This document shows, in pieces, positions 6,667-13,204 of a stretch of DNA of 13,204 bases. Both the position numbers and the translations under genes were made by a program. Position 1 is the first letter of the stretch, and each line of letters begins with the position of its first letter. The DNA is taken from NCBI GenBank assembly GCA_009785395.1, contig WQWK01000030.1:1-13204 (forward strand), written 5' to 3'. The notes under the pieces were generated by a model, which did no database searches, had not been told where the DNA came from, and worked only from the letters and a program-made list of their open reading frames with translations. This DNA is from Conexibacteraceae bacterium (GTDB lineage Bacteria; Actinomycetota; Thermoleophilia; Solirubrobacterales; Solirubrobacteraceae).

Positions 6667-6672
6667 TACACT
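6667..6672 (+). promoter_or_regulatory. Possible -10 box before infB
   Basis: TACACT fits TAnnnT; a start about seven bases later (6679) would be three bases before the infB ATG 6682, giving an almost leaderless mRNA. The upstream sequence GAGAG 6673-6677 is only a poor Shine-Dalgarno match, which fits. No good -35 box lies at 16-18 bp. Would give infB a supplementary internal promoter within the operon. Confidence 0.3.
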
Positions 6673-6681
6673 GAGAGATCC

Positions 6682-8985
6682 ATGACCAAGTCCACCGAAG
6701 AAGCTCCGAAGCCGCGCAGCGCGCCGAAACCGGCCGCTGCCGCAAAGGCGCGGCCAGCGGCGGACAAGGCCGCGCAGCCGGACGCCGCCAAGCCGTCCGC
6801 TGCGAAGCCGGCCGCCCGCAAGCCAGCCGCCGGCGGCAAGCCTGCCGGGGCCGCGAAGCCCGCCGCCAGCGGCAAGCCGGCCGCTGCGAAGCCGACCGCC
6901 GGCAAGCCGGAGCCCAAGCAGGCCGCCGCTGCCGAGCCGGCCGCCGCGCAGCGCGACGCCGCCGAGTCGGCAGCTGCGAAGCCCGCGGCCGCGGAGGGAG
7001 AGCACGCGCACAAGCGGCCGACCCGCGACTCGCTGCAGGGTGAGCGCACACCGGGCAACGCCGGCGGGCGCCGCCGCGTCGTGATCGACGCCCAGGCCTC
7101 GCGCCGCGCGCCCGCCACGCCCGGCACGCCCGGCGGCGGTCCCGCGCAGCCGCCGCGCCGTCAGCGCCGCGGCCGCCGCCGCCGTGGCGTTTACGACGAG
7201 GAGGCCGAGTCGCGTCCCGCGCAGACGATCGCGGCGCCCGACGTGATTCGCATCAACTCGGGCTCGACCGTCAAGGACGTGGCCGAGTATCTGGACGTCC
7301 GCGTCCCGGAGGTCGTCAAGAAACTGATGGAGCTGGGGGAGATGAAGACCCAGACCCAGACGTTGTCCGACGACACGATCGAGGTGCTCGGCGTCGAGTT
7401 CGGCAAGGAGGTTGAGGTCGTATACGCAGAGGACGAGACCGCGTCCGAGGTCGTCTTCGACGACGCCGACGAGGATCTCGCCGAGCGAGCCCCCGTGGTC
7501 ACGATCATGGGCCACGTCGACCACGGCAAGACATCCCTGCTCGACGCAATCCGCGAGACCGAGGTCGCCGCCGGCGAGGCCGGCGGCATCACCCAGCACA
7601 TCGGCGCCTACCAGGTGCACCACGACGATCACACGGTGACGTTCCTGGACACCCCGGGCCATGAGGCGTTCACGGCGATGCGCGCCCGCGGTGCCAAGGT
7701 GACCGACCTCGCCGTGATCGTCGTCGCCGCCGATGACGGCGTCAAGCCGCAGACGCAGGAGGCGGTCGATCACGCCAAGGCCGCCGAAGTTCCGATGATC
7801 GTCGCGGTCAACAAGATCGACAAGGAGGGGGCCGACCCGACCCGCGTCCGCACAGAGATGACGCAACTCGGCCTGCAGCCCGTCGAGTGGGGCGGGGATG
7901 TCGACTTCGTCGACGTCTCGGCCCGGACCCGCGAGGGCCTCGACAACCTGCTCGACACGATCGTGGCCCAGGCCGAGATCATGGAGCTGCGCGCCAATCC
8001 TGAAGCCGCGGCGTCCGGCACCGTGATCGAGTCGAAGCTCGATCCGGGCCGGGGGCCCGTGGTCACGATCCTGATCATGCGCGGCACGCTCGAGGTCGGC
8101 GACGCGCTGGTCGCCGGCGCTCACTGGGGCCGCGTCCGCGCAATGCACGACTTCACCGGCGCCCGCGTCGGCCAGGCGCTGCCGGGGGAGCCCGTCGAGG
8201 TGCTCGGGTTCGACGGTGTTCCCGAGGCCGGCGAACGCGTGCGCGTGGTCGAGCACGAGCGCCGTGCACGTCAGCTCGCGGGCGAACGCGCCAACCGCCT
8301 CAAGACCGAATCGCTCGCGCGTCAGCGCAGCAAGCGGATCTCACTGGAGGACATCTTCGGCAGCGGCCTGCAGGAGCTCAACCTGGTGGTCAAGTCCGAC
8401 GTCGCCGGCTCGCTGGAGGCGATCGAGGACGAGATCATGAAACTTCCACAGGACGAGGTATCCGTCAACGTCATCCGCGGCGCCGTGGGCGGCGTGACCG
8501 AGTCCGACGTGATGTTCGCCGCCGCCTCCGACGCGGTGATCCTCGCGTTCAACGTGCGTCCGGTGGGCGACGCCCGCTCCGTCGCCGAGCGCGAGGGCGT
8601 GGAGATCCGCCACTACTCGGTCATCTACCGCGCGATCGAGGAGCTCCGTTCCGCGATGCAGGGCATGCTCGCCCCGGAGGAGGTCGAGGAGGCGGTCGGC
8701 ACGGCCGAGGTGCGTCAGATCTTCCGGGCGTCCAAGGTCGGCACGATCGCGGGTTCGCACGTGGTCGACGGCAAGCTCTCGCGCGGCGACAAGGTGCGTC
8801 TCGTGCGCGACGGCACCGTCATCTATGACGGCATGATCGCCTCGCTGCGGCGCTTCAACGATGACGTTCGCGAGGTCGCGACCGGATACGACTGCGGGAT
8901 CGTGCTCCAAAACTACGCCGACGTGAAGGAAGGCGATGTAATGGAGGCCTACACCACACGCCAGGTCGAGCGCGAGCTCGCCTGA
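6682..8985 (+). CDS. infB: Translation initiation factor IF-2
   Basis: A 767-residue GTPase that brings initiator tRNA to the 30S subunit and drives joining of the 50S. Residues about 1-175 are a low-complexity, Ala/Pro/Lys-rich then Arg-rich tail. The IF2 N-domain helix bundle is about 186-248 ([20 protein letters not shown], then LGVEFG). The G domain starts near 268: G1 GHVDHGKTS (277-285), switch I with [10 protein letters not shown] (301-310), G3 DTPGHEAF (323-330), G4 NKID (377-380), G5 SAR (413-415). Domain II follows ([20 protein letters not shown]), then domain III with [20 protein letters not shown] (567-586), and the C-terminal fMet-tRNA-binding domain (about 675-767: [14 protein letters not shown], then [18 protein letters not shown]). 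Starts 53 bp after nusA; total length is on the short side for actinobacteria, the difference lying in the N-terminal tail. Confidence 0.97.
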   Translation: MTKSTEEAPKPRSAPKPAAAAKARPAADKAAQPDAAKPSAAKPAARKPAAGGKPAGAAKPAASGKPAAAKPTAGKPEPKQAAAAEPAAAQRDAAESAAAKPAAAEGEHAHKRPTRDSLQGERTPGNAGGRRRVVIDAQASRRAPATPGTPGGGPAQPPRRQRRGRRRRGVYDEEAESRPAQTIAAPDVIRINSGSTVKDVAEYLDVRVPEVVKKLMELGEMKTQTQTLSDDTIEVLGVEFGKEVEVVYAEDETASEVVFDDADEDLAERAPVVTIMGHVDHGKTSLLDAIRETEVAAGEAGGITQHIGAYQVHHDDHTVTFLDTPGHEAFTAMRARGAKVTDLAVIVVAADDGVKPQTQEAVDHAKAAEVPMIVAVNKIDKEGADPTRVRTEMTQLGLQPVEWGGDVDFVDVSARTREGLDNLLDTIVAQAEIMELRANPEAAASGTVIESKLDPGRGPVVTILIMRGTLEVGDALVAGAHWGRVRAMHDFTGARVGQALPGEPVEVLGFDGVPEAGERVRVVEHERRARQLAGERANRLKTESLARQRSKRISLEDIFGSGLQELNLVVKSDVAGSLEAIEDEIMKLPQDEVSVNVIRGAVGGVTESDVMFAAASDAVILAFNVRPVGDARSVAEREGVEIRHYSVIYRAIEELRSAMQGMLAPEEVEEAVGTAEVRQIFRASKVGTIAGSHVVDGKLSRGDKVRLVRDGTVIYDGMIASLRRFNDDVREVATGYDCGIVLQNYADVKEGDVMEAYTTRQVERELA
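6721..6987 (+). repeat. Low-complexity Ala/Pro/Lys coding repeats in infB
   Basis: Residues about 14-102 of IF2 consist of irregular repeats of the type A-K-P-A-A and G-K-P-A-A, and the DNA is correspondingly repetitive (AAGCCG-GCC units). Such disordered tails are usual in actinobacterial IF2 and vary in length between strains, so short read assemblies may be wrong here. Confidence 0.8.
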
Positions 8986-9025
8986 GCACCGGGAGCAAGG
9001 GCACCCGGAAACGGCAGGGGATCGG

Positions 9026-9424
9026 ATGGCTGGTGCAAGGATGCGGCGCGTCGACGAGGCCATGCGCGAGGTTCTCGGGGACGTGATCGCGAAGGAGCTA
9101 CAGGACCCACGAGTCGGATTTGTGACCGTCACCGGGGTGAAGACCAGTCCGGACCTGCGACACGCGCGCGTGTACGTGAGCGTGCTCGGCGACGAGCAGA
9201 CGCGCACCGCCAGCCTGGAAGGCCTGCAGTCCGCGCACGGTTTCCTGCAGGGACGCGTGTCCGACGCGCTGCGGCTCAAGCACACGCCGGCGCTGGTCTT
9301 CGACTACGACGAGTCGGTCGATCGCGGGATGCGGATATCCCAGCTGATCGACGCCGAGGCGCCCGCGCACCCCGATCCGGAGGCGCCCGCGTATCCCGAT
9401 CCGGAGGCCCGCGGGAATGAGTAG
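9026..9424 (+). CDS. rbfA: 30S ribosome-binding factor RbfA
   Basis: A 132-residue KH-fold protein that binds the 30S subunit and helps mature the 5' end of 16S rRNA, also important in cold adaptation. The family core is clear: MRRVDEAMREVLGDVIAKEL, then QDPRVGFVTVTGVKTSPDLRHARVYVSVLG (about 26-56; D-P-R, V-T-V-T-x-V-x-x-S-P-D-L-x-x-A-x-V-Y-V-S), LQSAHGFLQGRVSDALRLKHTP and LVFDYDESVDRGMRISQLI. The ATG at 9026 has AGGGGA (9016-9021) four bases upstream; a second ATG at 9041 would remove only five residues. After the core, residues about 111-129 are a Pro/Asp/Glu/Ala tail made by a 24-bp tandem repeat. It starts 40 bp after infB and overlaps the next gene by 8 bp. Confidence 0.95.
   Translation: MAGARMRRVDEAMREVLGDVIAKELQDPRVGFVTVTGVKTSPDLRHARVYVSVLGDEQTRTASLEGLQSAHGFLQGRVSDALRLKHTPALVFDYDESVDRGMRISQLIDAEAPAHPDPEAPAYPDPEARGNE
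9356..9403 (+). repeat. Two tandem 24-bp repeats at the 3' end of rbfA
   Basis: Copies 9356-9379 and 9380-9403 differ at two bases (CAC versus TAT), and a partial third copy (GAGGC) follows. They encode EAPAHPDP and EAPAYPDP. In-frame duplication of a disordered tail; the period is a multiple of three, so the frame is kept. Confidence 0.85.
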
Positions 9425-10472
9425 CGTGAGCGACCCGAGCCTCGTCGAGTCGGGACGCGCGGCTGTGCTCGAGGAGCTGCGCACCGCCGTCAGCCCGATC
9501 GTCGTCACGCACGAGCATCCCGACGGAGACGCGCTCGGCTCGCTGATTGCGATGCAGCACCTGCTCATGGCGCTCGGCCATGAGAGCGTGATGTTCATCG
9601 CGCAGAGCGATCTGCCGCTCCCCTACGAGTACGAGTTCCTGCCGCTTGACGGTCTCATCTCCGAGCCACCGGCCGACATCGTGGGGCGCACGATCGTGTT
9701 CCTCGATTGCGGCAACATCGAGCGCAACCCCGGTGCGGAGTCGCTGGTCCCGCGGGACGGCTCGGGCCGCGTCCTCAACATCGACCACCATCACGACAAC
9801 ACCCGTTTCGGCAGCGTCAACTACGTGGATCCGCGGGCGTCCTGTACGGCCGAGATGGTCTGGGAGCTCGCCCATGCGCTCGACGTGGAGTTGACACCGG
9901 CGATGGCCGGGGCGATGTACGTGGGCTTGATCACCGACACCGGCTGCTTCATGTACGAGAACACCGGCCCGCGCGCGCACCAGATGGCGGCTGAGCTGAT
10001 CGAGGCCGGGGTGGATGTGCACGCGATCTACCAGCATGTCTACGAAGGTGTTCCGTTCGGCAAGCTGGCCCTGCTCGCACACGCGCTGCTCAATGCCGAG
10101 CGTTACGACGATGGGCGCCTGACCGCAGCGCAGCTGAGCGCCGAGGACTTCAAGGCAGCAGGTGCGCTGGAGAGCTACACGGAGGGCGTCATCGACCATC
10201 TGCGCGCCGTGCGCGGCACCGCCATGGCGGCGCTGGTGCGCGACCGCCTGGCCGCCCCCGGCGAGGCCGCCGAGGCGCCCGACGGCGCGCGTCTGCGCAA
10301 GGTCTCGCTGCGCGCCAGCGACGGCAGGGTGGATGTATCCGCGATCGCCCGGGCCGAGGGTGGCGGCGGCCACCGGGCCGCCGCCGGATTCACCACCTCG
10401 ATGAGCTGGGAGGAGCTGATCGCCTTCCTGCGCGCGCAGCTCTCCGATCAGCTGACGAGCCTGCCCTCGTGA
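9417..10472 (+). CDS. nrnA: DHH/DHHA1 phosphoesterase, nanoRNase/pAp phosphatase-like (NrnA-type)
   Basis: A 351-residue Mn-dependent phosphoesterase of the RecJ-like DHH family. NrnA proteins degrade 2-5-base RNA fragments and often dephosphorylate pAp to AMP; related members cleave c-di-AMP products. The DHH domain has the metal ligands in order: THEHPDGDALGS (31-42; H32/H34, D36, D38), FLDCGN (95-100, D97), NIDHHHDN (121-128, the DHH triad D123-H124-H125) and LITDTG (171-176, D174). The DHHA1 substrate domain ends with EGGGGHRAAAGF (314-325), the G-G-G-H motif. The ATG start overlaps the rbfA stop by 8 bp, with GGAGG at 9402-9406 upstream. This place, between rbfA and truB, is typical for nrnA-like genes in Gram-positive bacteria. 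Slightly longer than B. subtilis NrnA (313). Confidence 0.92.
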   Translation: MSSVSDPSLVESGRAAVLEELRTAVSPIVVTHEHPDGDALGSLIAMQHLLMALGHESVMFIAQSDLPLPYEYEFLPLDGLISEPPADIVGRTIVFLDCGNIERNPGAESLVPRDGSGRVLNIDHHHDNTRFGSVNYVDPRASCTAEMVWELAHALDVELTPAMAGAMYVGLITDTGCFMYENTGPRAHQMAAELIEAGVDVHAIYQHVYEGVPFGKLALLAHALLNAERYDDGRLTAAQLSAEDFKAAGALESYTEGVIDHLRAVRGTAMAALVRDRLAAPGEAAEAPDGARLRKVSLRASDGRVDVSAIARAEGGGGHRAAAGFTTSMSWEELIAFLRAQLSDQLTSLPS

Positions 10473-10482
10473 AGGGTCGCGA

Positions 10483-11145
10483 GTGAGTGCGGCGCCAGCA
10501 GGCGACGGGCTCCTGCTCTGCGACAAGCCCGCCGGTATCACCTCACACGACGTCGTCGCCCAGACTCGCCGCCGGCTCGGCCGGGGGATCAAGGTCGGCC
10601 ACGCGGGCACCCTGGACCCGTTCGCCACCGGCCTGCTGATCGTGCTGGTCGGCAGGGCCACGCGCATCCAGCGGTTCGTGATGGCGCTGCCCAAGCGCTA
10701 CGAGGTCACGGCACGGTTCGGCGCGACCTCGACGACCGGCGACCCCGAGGGCGAGATCACCGAGACCGGCCGCGTGCCAAGCGGCGATCTGACGCTTCCG
10801 ACCGGCGAGGTGCGGCAGCGGCCGCCTGCCTACTCGGCGGTGAAGATCAAGGGGCGCCGTGCCTACAAGCTGGCGCGCGCGGGGGAGACGTTCGAGCTGC
10901 CGGAGCGCCAGATCACCGTGTACCGGTTCGAGGAGACCCGCCGTTGTGGCGCCGAGCGCGACTTTGTGATCGAGTGCTCGTCGGGCACGTACGTGCGCTC
11001 GCTGATCGCCGACCTCGGCGACGCGTACTGCAGGGCCCTGCGGCGGACGCGGATCGGCGAGTTCGACGTGTCGGACGCTGACTCGGAGCGCCTGCTCCCG
11101 CTGGAGCTGGCGCTCCGCCACATTCCGGCCGCAGACAGCCGTTAG
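10483..11145 (+). CDS. truB: tRNA pseudouridine-55 synthase
   Basis: A 220-residue TruB, which makes the universal pseudouridine at position 55 of tRNA. The N-terminal strand LLLCDKPAGITSHDVV (10-25) leads to the catalytic loop GHAGTLDPFATGLL (39-52), with Asp45 the nucleophile. KRYEVTARFG (71-80) carries the conserved Tyr73. RQRPPAYSAVKIKGRRAYKLARAGE (111-135) and CSSGTYVRSLIADLG (165-179, with Arg172) complete the active site. The GTG start has GAAGGG (10471-10476) six bases upstream; nrnA ends 10 bp before. The protein is short (220 against about 290-310): there is no C-terminal PUA-like domain and the segment between GDPEGEI and RQRPPAYSA is several residues shorter than in E. coli. All catalytic residues remain, so it should be active. 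Confidence 0.95.
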   Translation: MSAAPAGDGLLLCDKPAGITSHDVVAQTRRRLGRGIKVGHAGTLDPFATGLLIVLVGRATRIQRFVMALPKRYEVTARFGATSTTGDPEGEITETGRVPSGDLTLPTGEVRQRPPAYSAVKIKGRRAYKLARAGETFELPERQITVYRFEETRRCGAERDFVIECSSGTYVRSLIADLGDAYCRALRRTRIGEFDVSDADSERLLPLELALRHIPAADSR

Positions 11146-11158
11146 GGTTTCTGACCCG

Positions 11159-12037
11159 ATGCGCGTCACTGCACTGAGCGATGTCGAGCCGCGCCCGCGC
11201 CGCGTGGCCGTGGGTGAGTTCGACGGCGTGCACATCGGCCACCGCGCGGTGATCCAGGGCAACGACACCGTGCTGACGTTCGAACCGCATCCGGCCAGCG
11301 TGGTGACACCGGCGCGGGCGCCGCGACTGCTCACCAGCCTCGATCTCAAGGTCGAGCTGATCGCGGGGCTCGGCGTGCAGGAGCTGGTGGTGGTCCCGTT
11401 CGACGCGAGCTTCGCGGCGCAGGACGCCTCCGAGTTCATCGAGCGCGTGCTGTTGGGGGCGCTCGGGGCCACGCACGTCTCGGTCGGCGAGAACTTCCGG
11501 TTCGGGCGTGGAACCAGGGGTGATGCCGCCCAGCTTGCGGCCGACACGCGCTTCCGGACGCGCGTCGTCCCGCTTGTGCAGGCTGACGGCGCGCCCGTCT
11601 CCTCGTCGCGGATCCGAGCCCTGGTCGCCGGCGGTGAGGTGGAGCAGGCTGCGCAACTGCTGGGCGCTCCGTTCCGGATGCGGGGAGAGGTGATCACGGG
11701 GGAGAGCCGCGGGCGCGGCCTCGGCTTCCCGACCGCCAACATCGCTCCCGGCGCTGAGCTCGTCTGGCCCGGCCACGGCGTCTACGCATGCCGGGCGGGC
11801 GAGCGGCTGGCGGCTGTGAACGTCGGCGTGCGGCCCACGTTCGGGGACGATCTGGCGCCGCTGGTCGAGGCGTATGTGCTCGACTTCGACGGCGACCTCT
11901 ACGGCCAGCAGCTCACGCTCGAGTTCATGGCGCGGCTGCGCGGTGAGCTGAAATTCGAGAGCGCCGCTGATCTGGTGGAACAGATGCAGCGCGACGTGGA
12001 ACGCACCCGTGAACTGCTAGCCTCAGGGGTCGAATGA
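11159..12037 (+). CDS. ribF: Bifunctional riboflavin kinase / FAD synthetase
   Basis: A 292-residue enzyme that phosphorylates riboflavin to FMN and adenylylates FMN to FAD. The N-terminal nucleotidyltransferase domain (about 1-160) has [10 protein letters not shown] (19-28), LTFEPHP (39-45), the [15 protein letters not shown] stretch (108-122) and [13 protein letters not shown] (147-159, the S-S-x-R-I-R motif). The kinase domain (about 170-292) has [11 protein letters not shown] (185-195), [20 protein letters not shown] (220-231) and the C-terminal [20 protein letters not shown]. The stretch between GHRAVI and VLTFEPHP is about a dozen residues shorter than in most RibF proteins. The ATG at 11159 is 13 bp after truB and has no clear ribosome site; it gives the expected N-terminus. 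Its stop overlaps the rpsO start (ATGA). It uses the product of riboflavin synthesis encoded elsewhere; CoaC upstream needs the FMN it makes. Confidence 0.95.
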   Translation: MRVTALSDVEPRPRRVAVGEFDGVHIGHRAVIQGNDTVLTFEPHPASVVTPARAPRLLTSLDLKVELIAGLGVQELVVVPFDASFAAQDASEFIERVLLGALGATHVSVGENFRFGRGTRGDAAQLAADTRFRTRVVPLVQADGAPVSSSRIRALVAGGEVEQAAQLLGAPFRMRGEVITGESRGRGLGFPTANIAPGAELVWPGHGVYACRAGERLAAVNVGVRPTFGDDLAPLVEAYVLDFDGDLYGQQLTLEFMARLRGELKFESAADLVEQMQRDVERTRELLASGVE

Positions 12038-12303
12038 GTCTTACACAGGAAAAGAAAGCGGAGCTCATCGACAAGTTCGGTGACTCCCCGCAGGACACGG
12101 GCAAGCCTGAGGTTCAGATCGCGCTGCTGACCGAGCGCATCAACGAGCTGACCGATCACCTGCGCACTCACAAGAAGGATCACCACTCGCGCCGCGGGCT
12201 GCTGATGCTCGTCGGCCGTCGTCGCCGCTTCCTCAGGTACCTGGAGCACTCGGACCTCGAGCGCTACCGGTCGCTCGTAAAAGAGCTCGGCCTGCGCAAG
12301 TGA
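12034..12303 (+). CDS. rpsO: 30S ribosomal protein S15
   Basis: An 89-residue primary 16S rRNA-binding protein of the small subunit. The family pattern is present throughout: [43 protein letters not shown] (about 15-57; G-x-x-E-V-Q-I-A-x-L-T-x-R-I and H-x-x-D-H-x-S-R-R-G-L), then [11 protein letters not shown] and the C-terminal Y-x-x-L-V-x-x-L-G-L-R. The ATG overlaps the ribF stop by four bases, with AGGGG at 12025-12029 as a possible ribosome site. TGC-TAGCCT just upstream could also be an extended -10 box (12015-12023), but without a -35 box. In many bacteria pnp follows and S15 represses its own mRNA; here pnp does not follow and I see no clear S15 operator in the short gap. Confidence 0.97.
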   Translation: MSLTQEKKAELIDKFGDSPQDTGKPEVQIALLTERINELTDHLRTHKKDHHSRRGLLMLVGRRRRFLRYLEHSDLERYRSLVKELGLRK

Positions 12304-12758
12304 GCCCACCGCCGGTCGGCACGCCCGTACCGTCCTTCAGCCTCAAGGGGGCCGGAGATAAGACGTTCACGGAGGCCGACCTGGCGGGTAGGACGACCGT
12401 TCTGGTCTTCTACCCGTTCGCCTTCAGCCCGGTCTGCACGGACCAGCTGAGCCTCTACGACACTCTGCGCGACCAGTTCGCCGAGCAGGGGGCGACGCTG
12501 TACGGCGTCTCCTGCGACTCGGTCTGGTCGCAGACGGCGTTTCGGGAGAAGCTCGGCATCGAGATCGAGCAGCTCTCCGACTTCGAGCCCAAGGGCGAGA
12601 CCTGCAGGGCGTTCGGCGTCTATCACCCCGGCGGTTTCCCGCAGCGCGCGATCGTGATCGTCGGCCCCGACGCGACGGTCAGGTGGAGCTACCAGGCAGA
12701 CTCCCCCGGCGACCTGCCGGGGGCGAATCTGATCTTCGACGGCCTCGCGGCCGTCTGA
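12300..12758 (+). CDS. AhpE-like peroxiredoxin (AhpC/TSA family)
   Basis: A 152-residue thioredoxin-fold peroxidase that reduces hydroperoxides through a cysteine. The family signature P-x3-S/T-x2-C is PFAFSPVC (39-46), with Cys46 the peroxidatic residue, Ser43 in place of Thr and Arg116 (QRAIVIV) in the position of the conserved Arg. Length and the sequence [14 protein letters not shown] resemble mycobacterial AhpE (153 residues, FFPLAFTGICQGEL), a 1-Cys peroxiredoxin; Bcp/PrxQ is the alternative but its second Cys five residues on is missing. Additional Cys72 and Cys102 could act as resolving residues, which would differ from AhpE. GTG 12300 overlaps the rpsO TGA (GTGA), so translation is probably coupled; no separate ribosome site is seen. 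No signal peptide, hence cytoplasmic. Confidence 0.9.
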   Translation: MSPPPVGTPVPSFSLKGAGDKTFTEADLAGRTTVLVFYPFAFSPVCTDQLSLYDTLRDQFAEQGATLYGVSCDSVWSQTAFREKLGIEIEQLSDFEPKGETCRAFGVYHPGGFPQRAIVIVGPDATVRWSYQADSPGDLPGANLIFDGLAAV

Positions 12759-12783
12759 GCGCAGGCGGCGGTCGGGCCGTCCG

Positions 12784-13204
12784 ATGGCTGACCTCCGTTC
12801 GGCACCTATACCGCGTCTCACCGATGAGGATCACGTTCGCGGGCCGGCCGACGCGCCGCTGCTGATCGAGTACGCGGACCTCGAGTGCCCGTACTGCGCG
12901 GCCTTTGACGTGCGGCTGGCCGAGCTCACGCAGAGGACGCCGCTGCGCCTGGTCTTCAGGCACTTCCCGGTGCGCTCCTCGCACCCGCGTGCCTGGGCCG
13001 CGGCCTGCGCGAGTGAGGCGGCCGGGCTCCAGGGGAAGTTCTGGGAGATGCGTGACGCGCTGCTGGGCGACCAGGCGCGCCTCGAGGATCCCCACCTGTG
13101 GGCGCGTGCCGAGACGCTCGGCCTCGACCTCGAGCGCTTCGACAGCGACCGCCGCGCCGCCGCCGTGGTGGCTCGCGTGCAGAGGGACTTCGACACGGGC
13201 GTAC
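12784..13204 (+). CDS. DsbA-like thioredoxin-fold protein, 5' part only
   Basis: The frame opens at ATG 12784 and is still open at the window's right edge (140 codons seen). The protein starts with a short polar segment and DEDHVRGPADAPLLIEYADLECPYC, so the active site is Cys35-Pro-Tyr-Cys38, as in the DsbA-like/Thioredoxin_4 group that also includes the C-terminal domain of some NhaA antiporters. LRLVFRHFPV (about 54-63) and the helical insert WAAACASEAAGLQGKFWEMRDALL (about 71-95) match the family, where the sequence F-W-E-M-x-D-x-L-F is typical. No signal peptide or membrane anchor is seen, so it is likely cytoplasmic, unlike classic DsbA. It follows the peroxiredoxin by 25 bp and may supply reducing power to it or act on other thiols; that link is inference. 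No clear ribosome site precedes the ATG; a later start would cut the conserved HVRGP segment. Confidence 0.85.
   Translation, partial: MADLRSAPIPRLTDEDHVRGPADAPLLIEYADLECPYCAAFDVRLAELTQRTPLRLVFRHFPVRSSHPRAWAAACASEAAGLQGKFWEMRDALLGDQARLEDPHLWARAETLGLDLERFDSDRRAAAVVARVQRDFDTGV

Noticed and set aside
7500..7700. Possibility that the GTPase gene is EF-Tu, EF-G or SelB rather than IF2
   Set aside because: The IF2 N-domain, [15 protein letters not shown] with [10 protein letters not shown], and the C-terminal domains match IF2 along the whole length, and the operon context is that of infB.
6559..8256. 565-codon minus-strand frame opposite infB
   Set aside because: Spans the end of nusA and most of infB, both unmistakable on the plus strand; no family features in its translation.
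12703..12723. 8-bp perfect GC inverted repeat (CCCCCGGC / GCCGGGGG, 5-base loop) near the end of the peroxiredoxin gene
   Set aside because: It lies within coding sequence for an ordinary S-P-G-D-L-P-G stretch, has no T run, and short GC palindromes are expected by chance here.

Overview
This is a GC-rich, all plus-strand stretch of bacterial chromosome made of housekeeping genes. The organism is very probably an actinobacterium. The best evidence is the small protein encoded right after carB and before gmk, which belongs to the actinobacterial-type integration host factor family (mIHF), a family essentially confined to Actinobacteria. The gene order carB-mihF-gmk-rpoZ-coaBC is also actinobacterial. 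The direct junction to a rimP-nusA-infB block, together with an unusual NusA tail, suggests a deep-branching group such as Thermoleophilia (Solirubrobacterales); that finer placement is inference.

Layout. Bases 1-1434 are the 3' part of carB (large subunit of carbamoyl-phosphate synthase). A 256-bp relatively AT-rich gap (1435-1690) carries a good promoter placed so close to mihF that the mRNA should be leaderless. Then come mihF, gmk (guanylate kinase), a gap with a perfect 20-bp-arm inverted repeat, rpoZ (RNA polymerase omega) and coaBC (coenzyme A synthesis). coaBC contains a second perfect 20-bp-arm inverted repeat between its two enzymatic domains. A small TPR protein gene follows.

From 4777 a 158-bp leader carries an extended -10 promoter and, before the first gene, an intrinsic terminator: an attenuator layout. 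Behind it lie rimP, nusA, infB, rbfA, a DHH-family nanoRNase/pAp-phosphatase gene (nrnA-like), truB, ribF and rpsO, mostly with short gaps or overlaps. This is the classic transcription/translation operon, but without ylxR and ylxQ between nusA and infB and without pnp after rpsO. Two redox genes close the window: an AhpE-like peroxiredoxin overlapping the rpsO stop, and a DsbA-like CPYC thioredoxin-fold protein that runs off the right edge.

Together the genes make ribosome-maturation factors (RimP, RbfA, TruB), translation factors (IF2, S15), transcription factors (omega, NusA), nucleoid architecture (mIHF), and nucleotide and cofactor supply (CarB, Gmk, CoaBC, RibF, NrnA).

I see no phage, insertion sequence, CRISPR, rRNA or tRNA, and no obvious new defence or biosynthetic system. 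The points most worth following are the two long perfect palindromes (one inside a coding region with unusual codons), the Cys/His knuckle on the NusA C-terminus, the rimP-leader attenuator, and promoter -10 boxes sitting about 10 bases before start codons.
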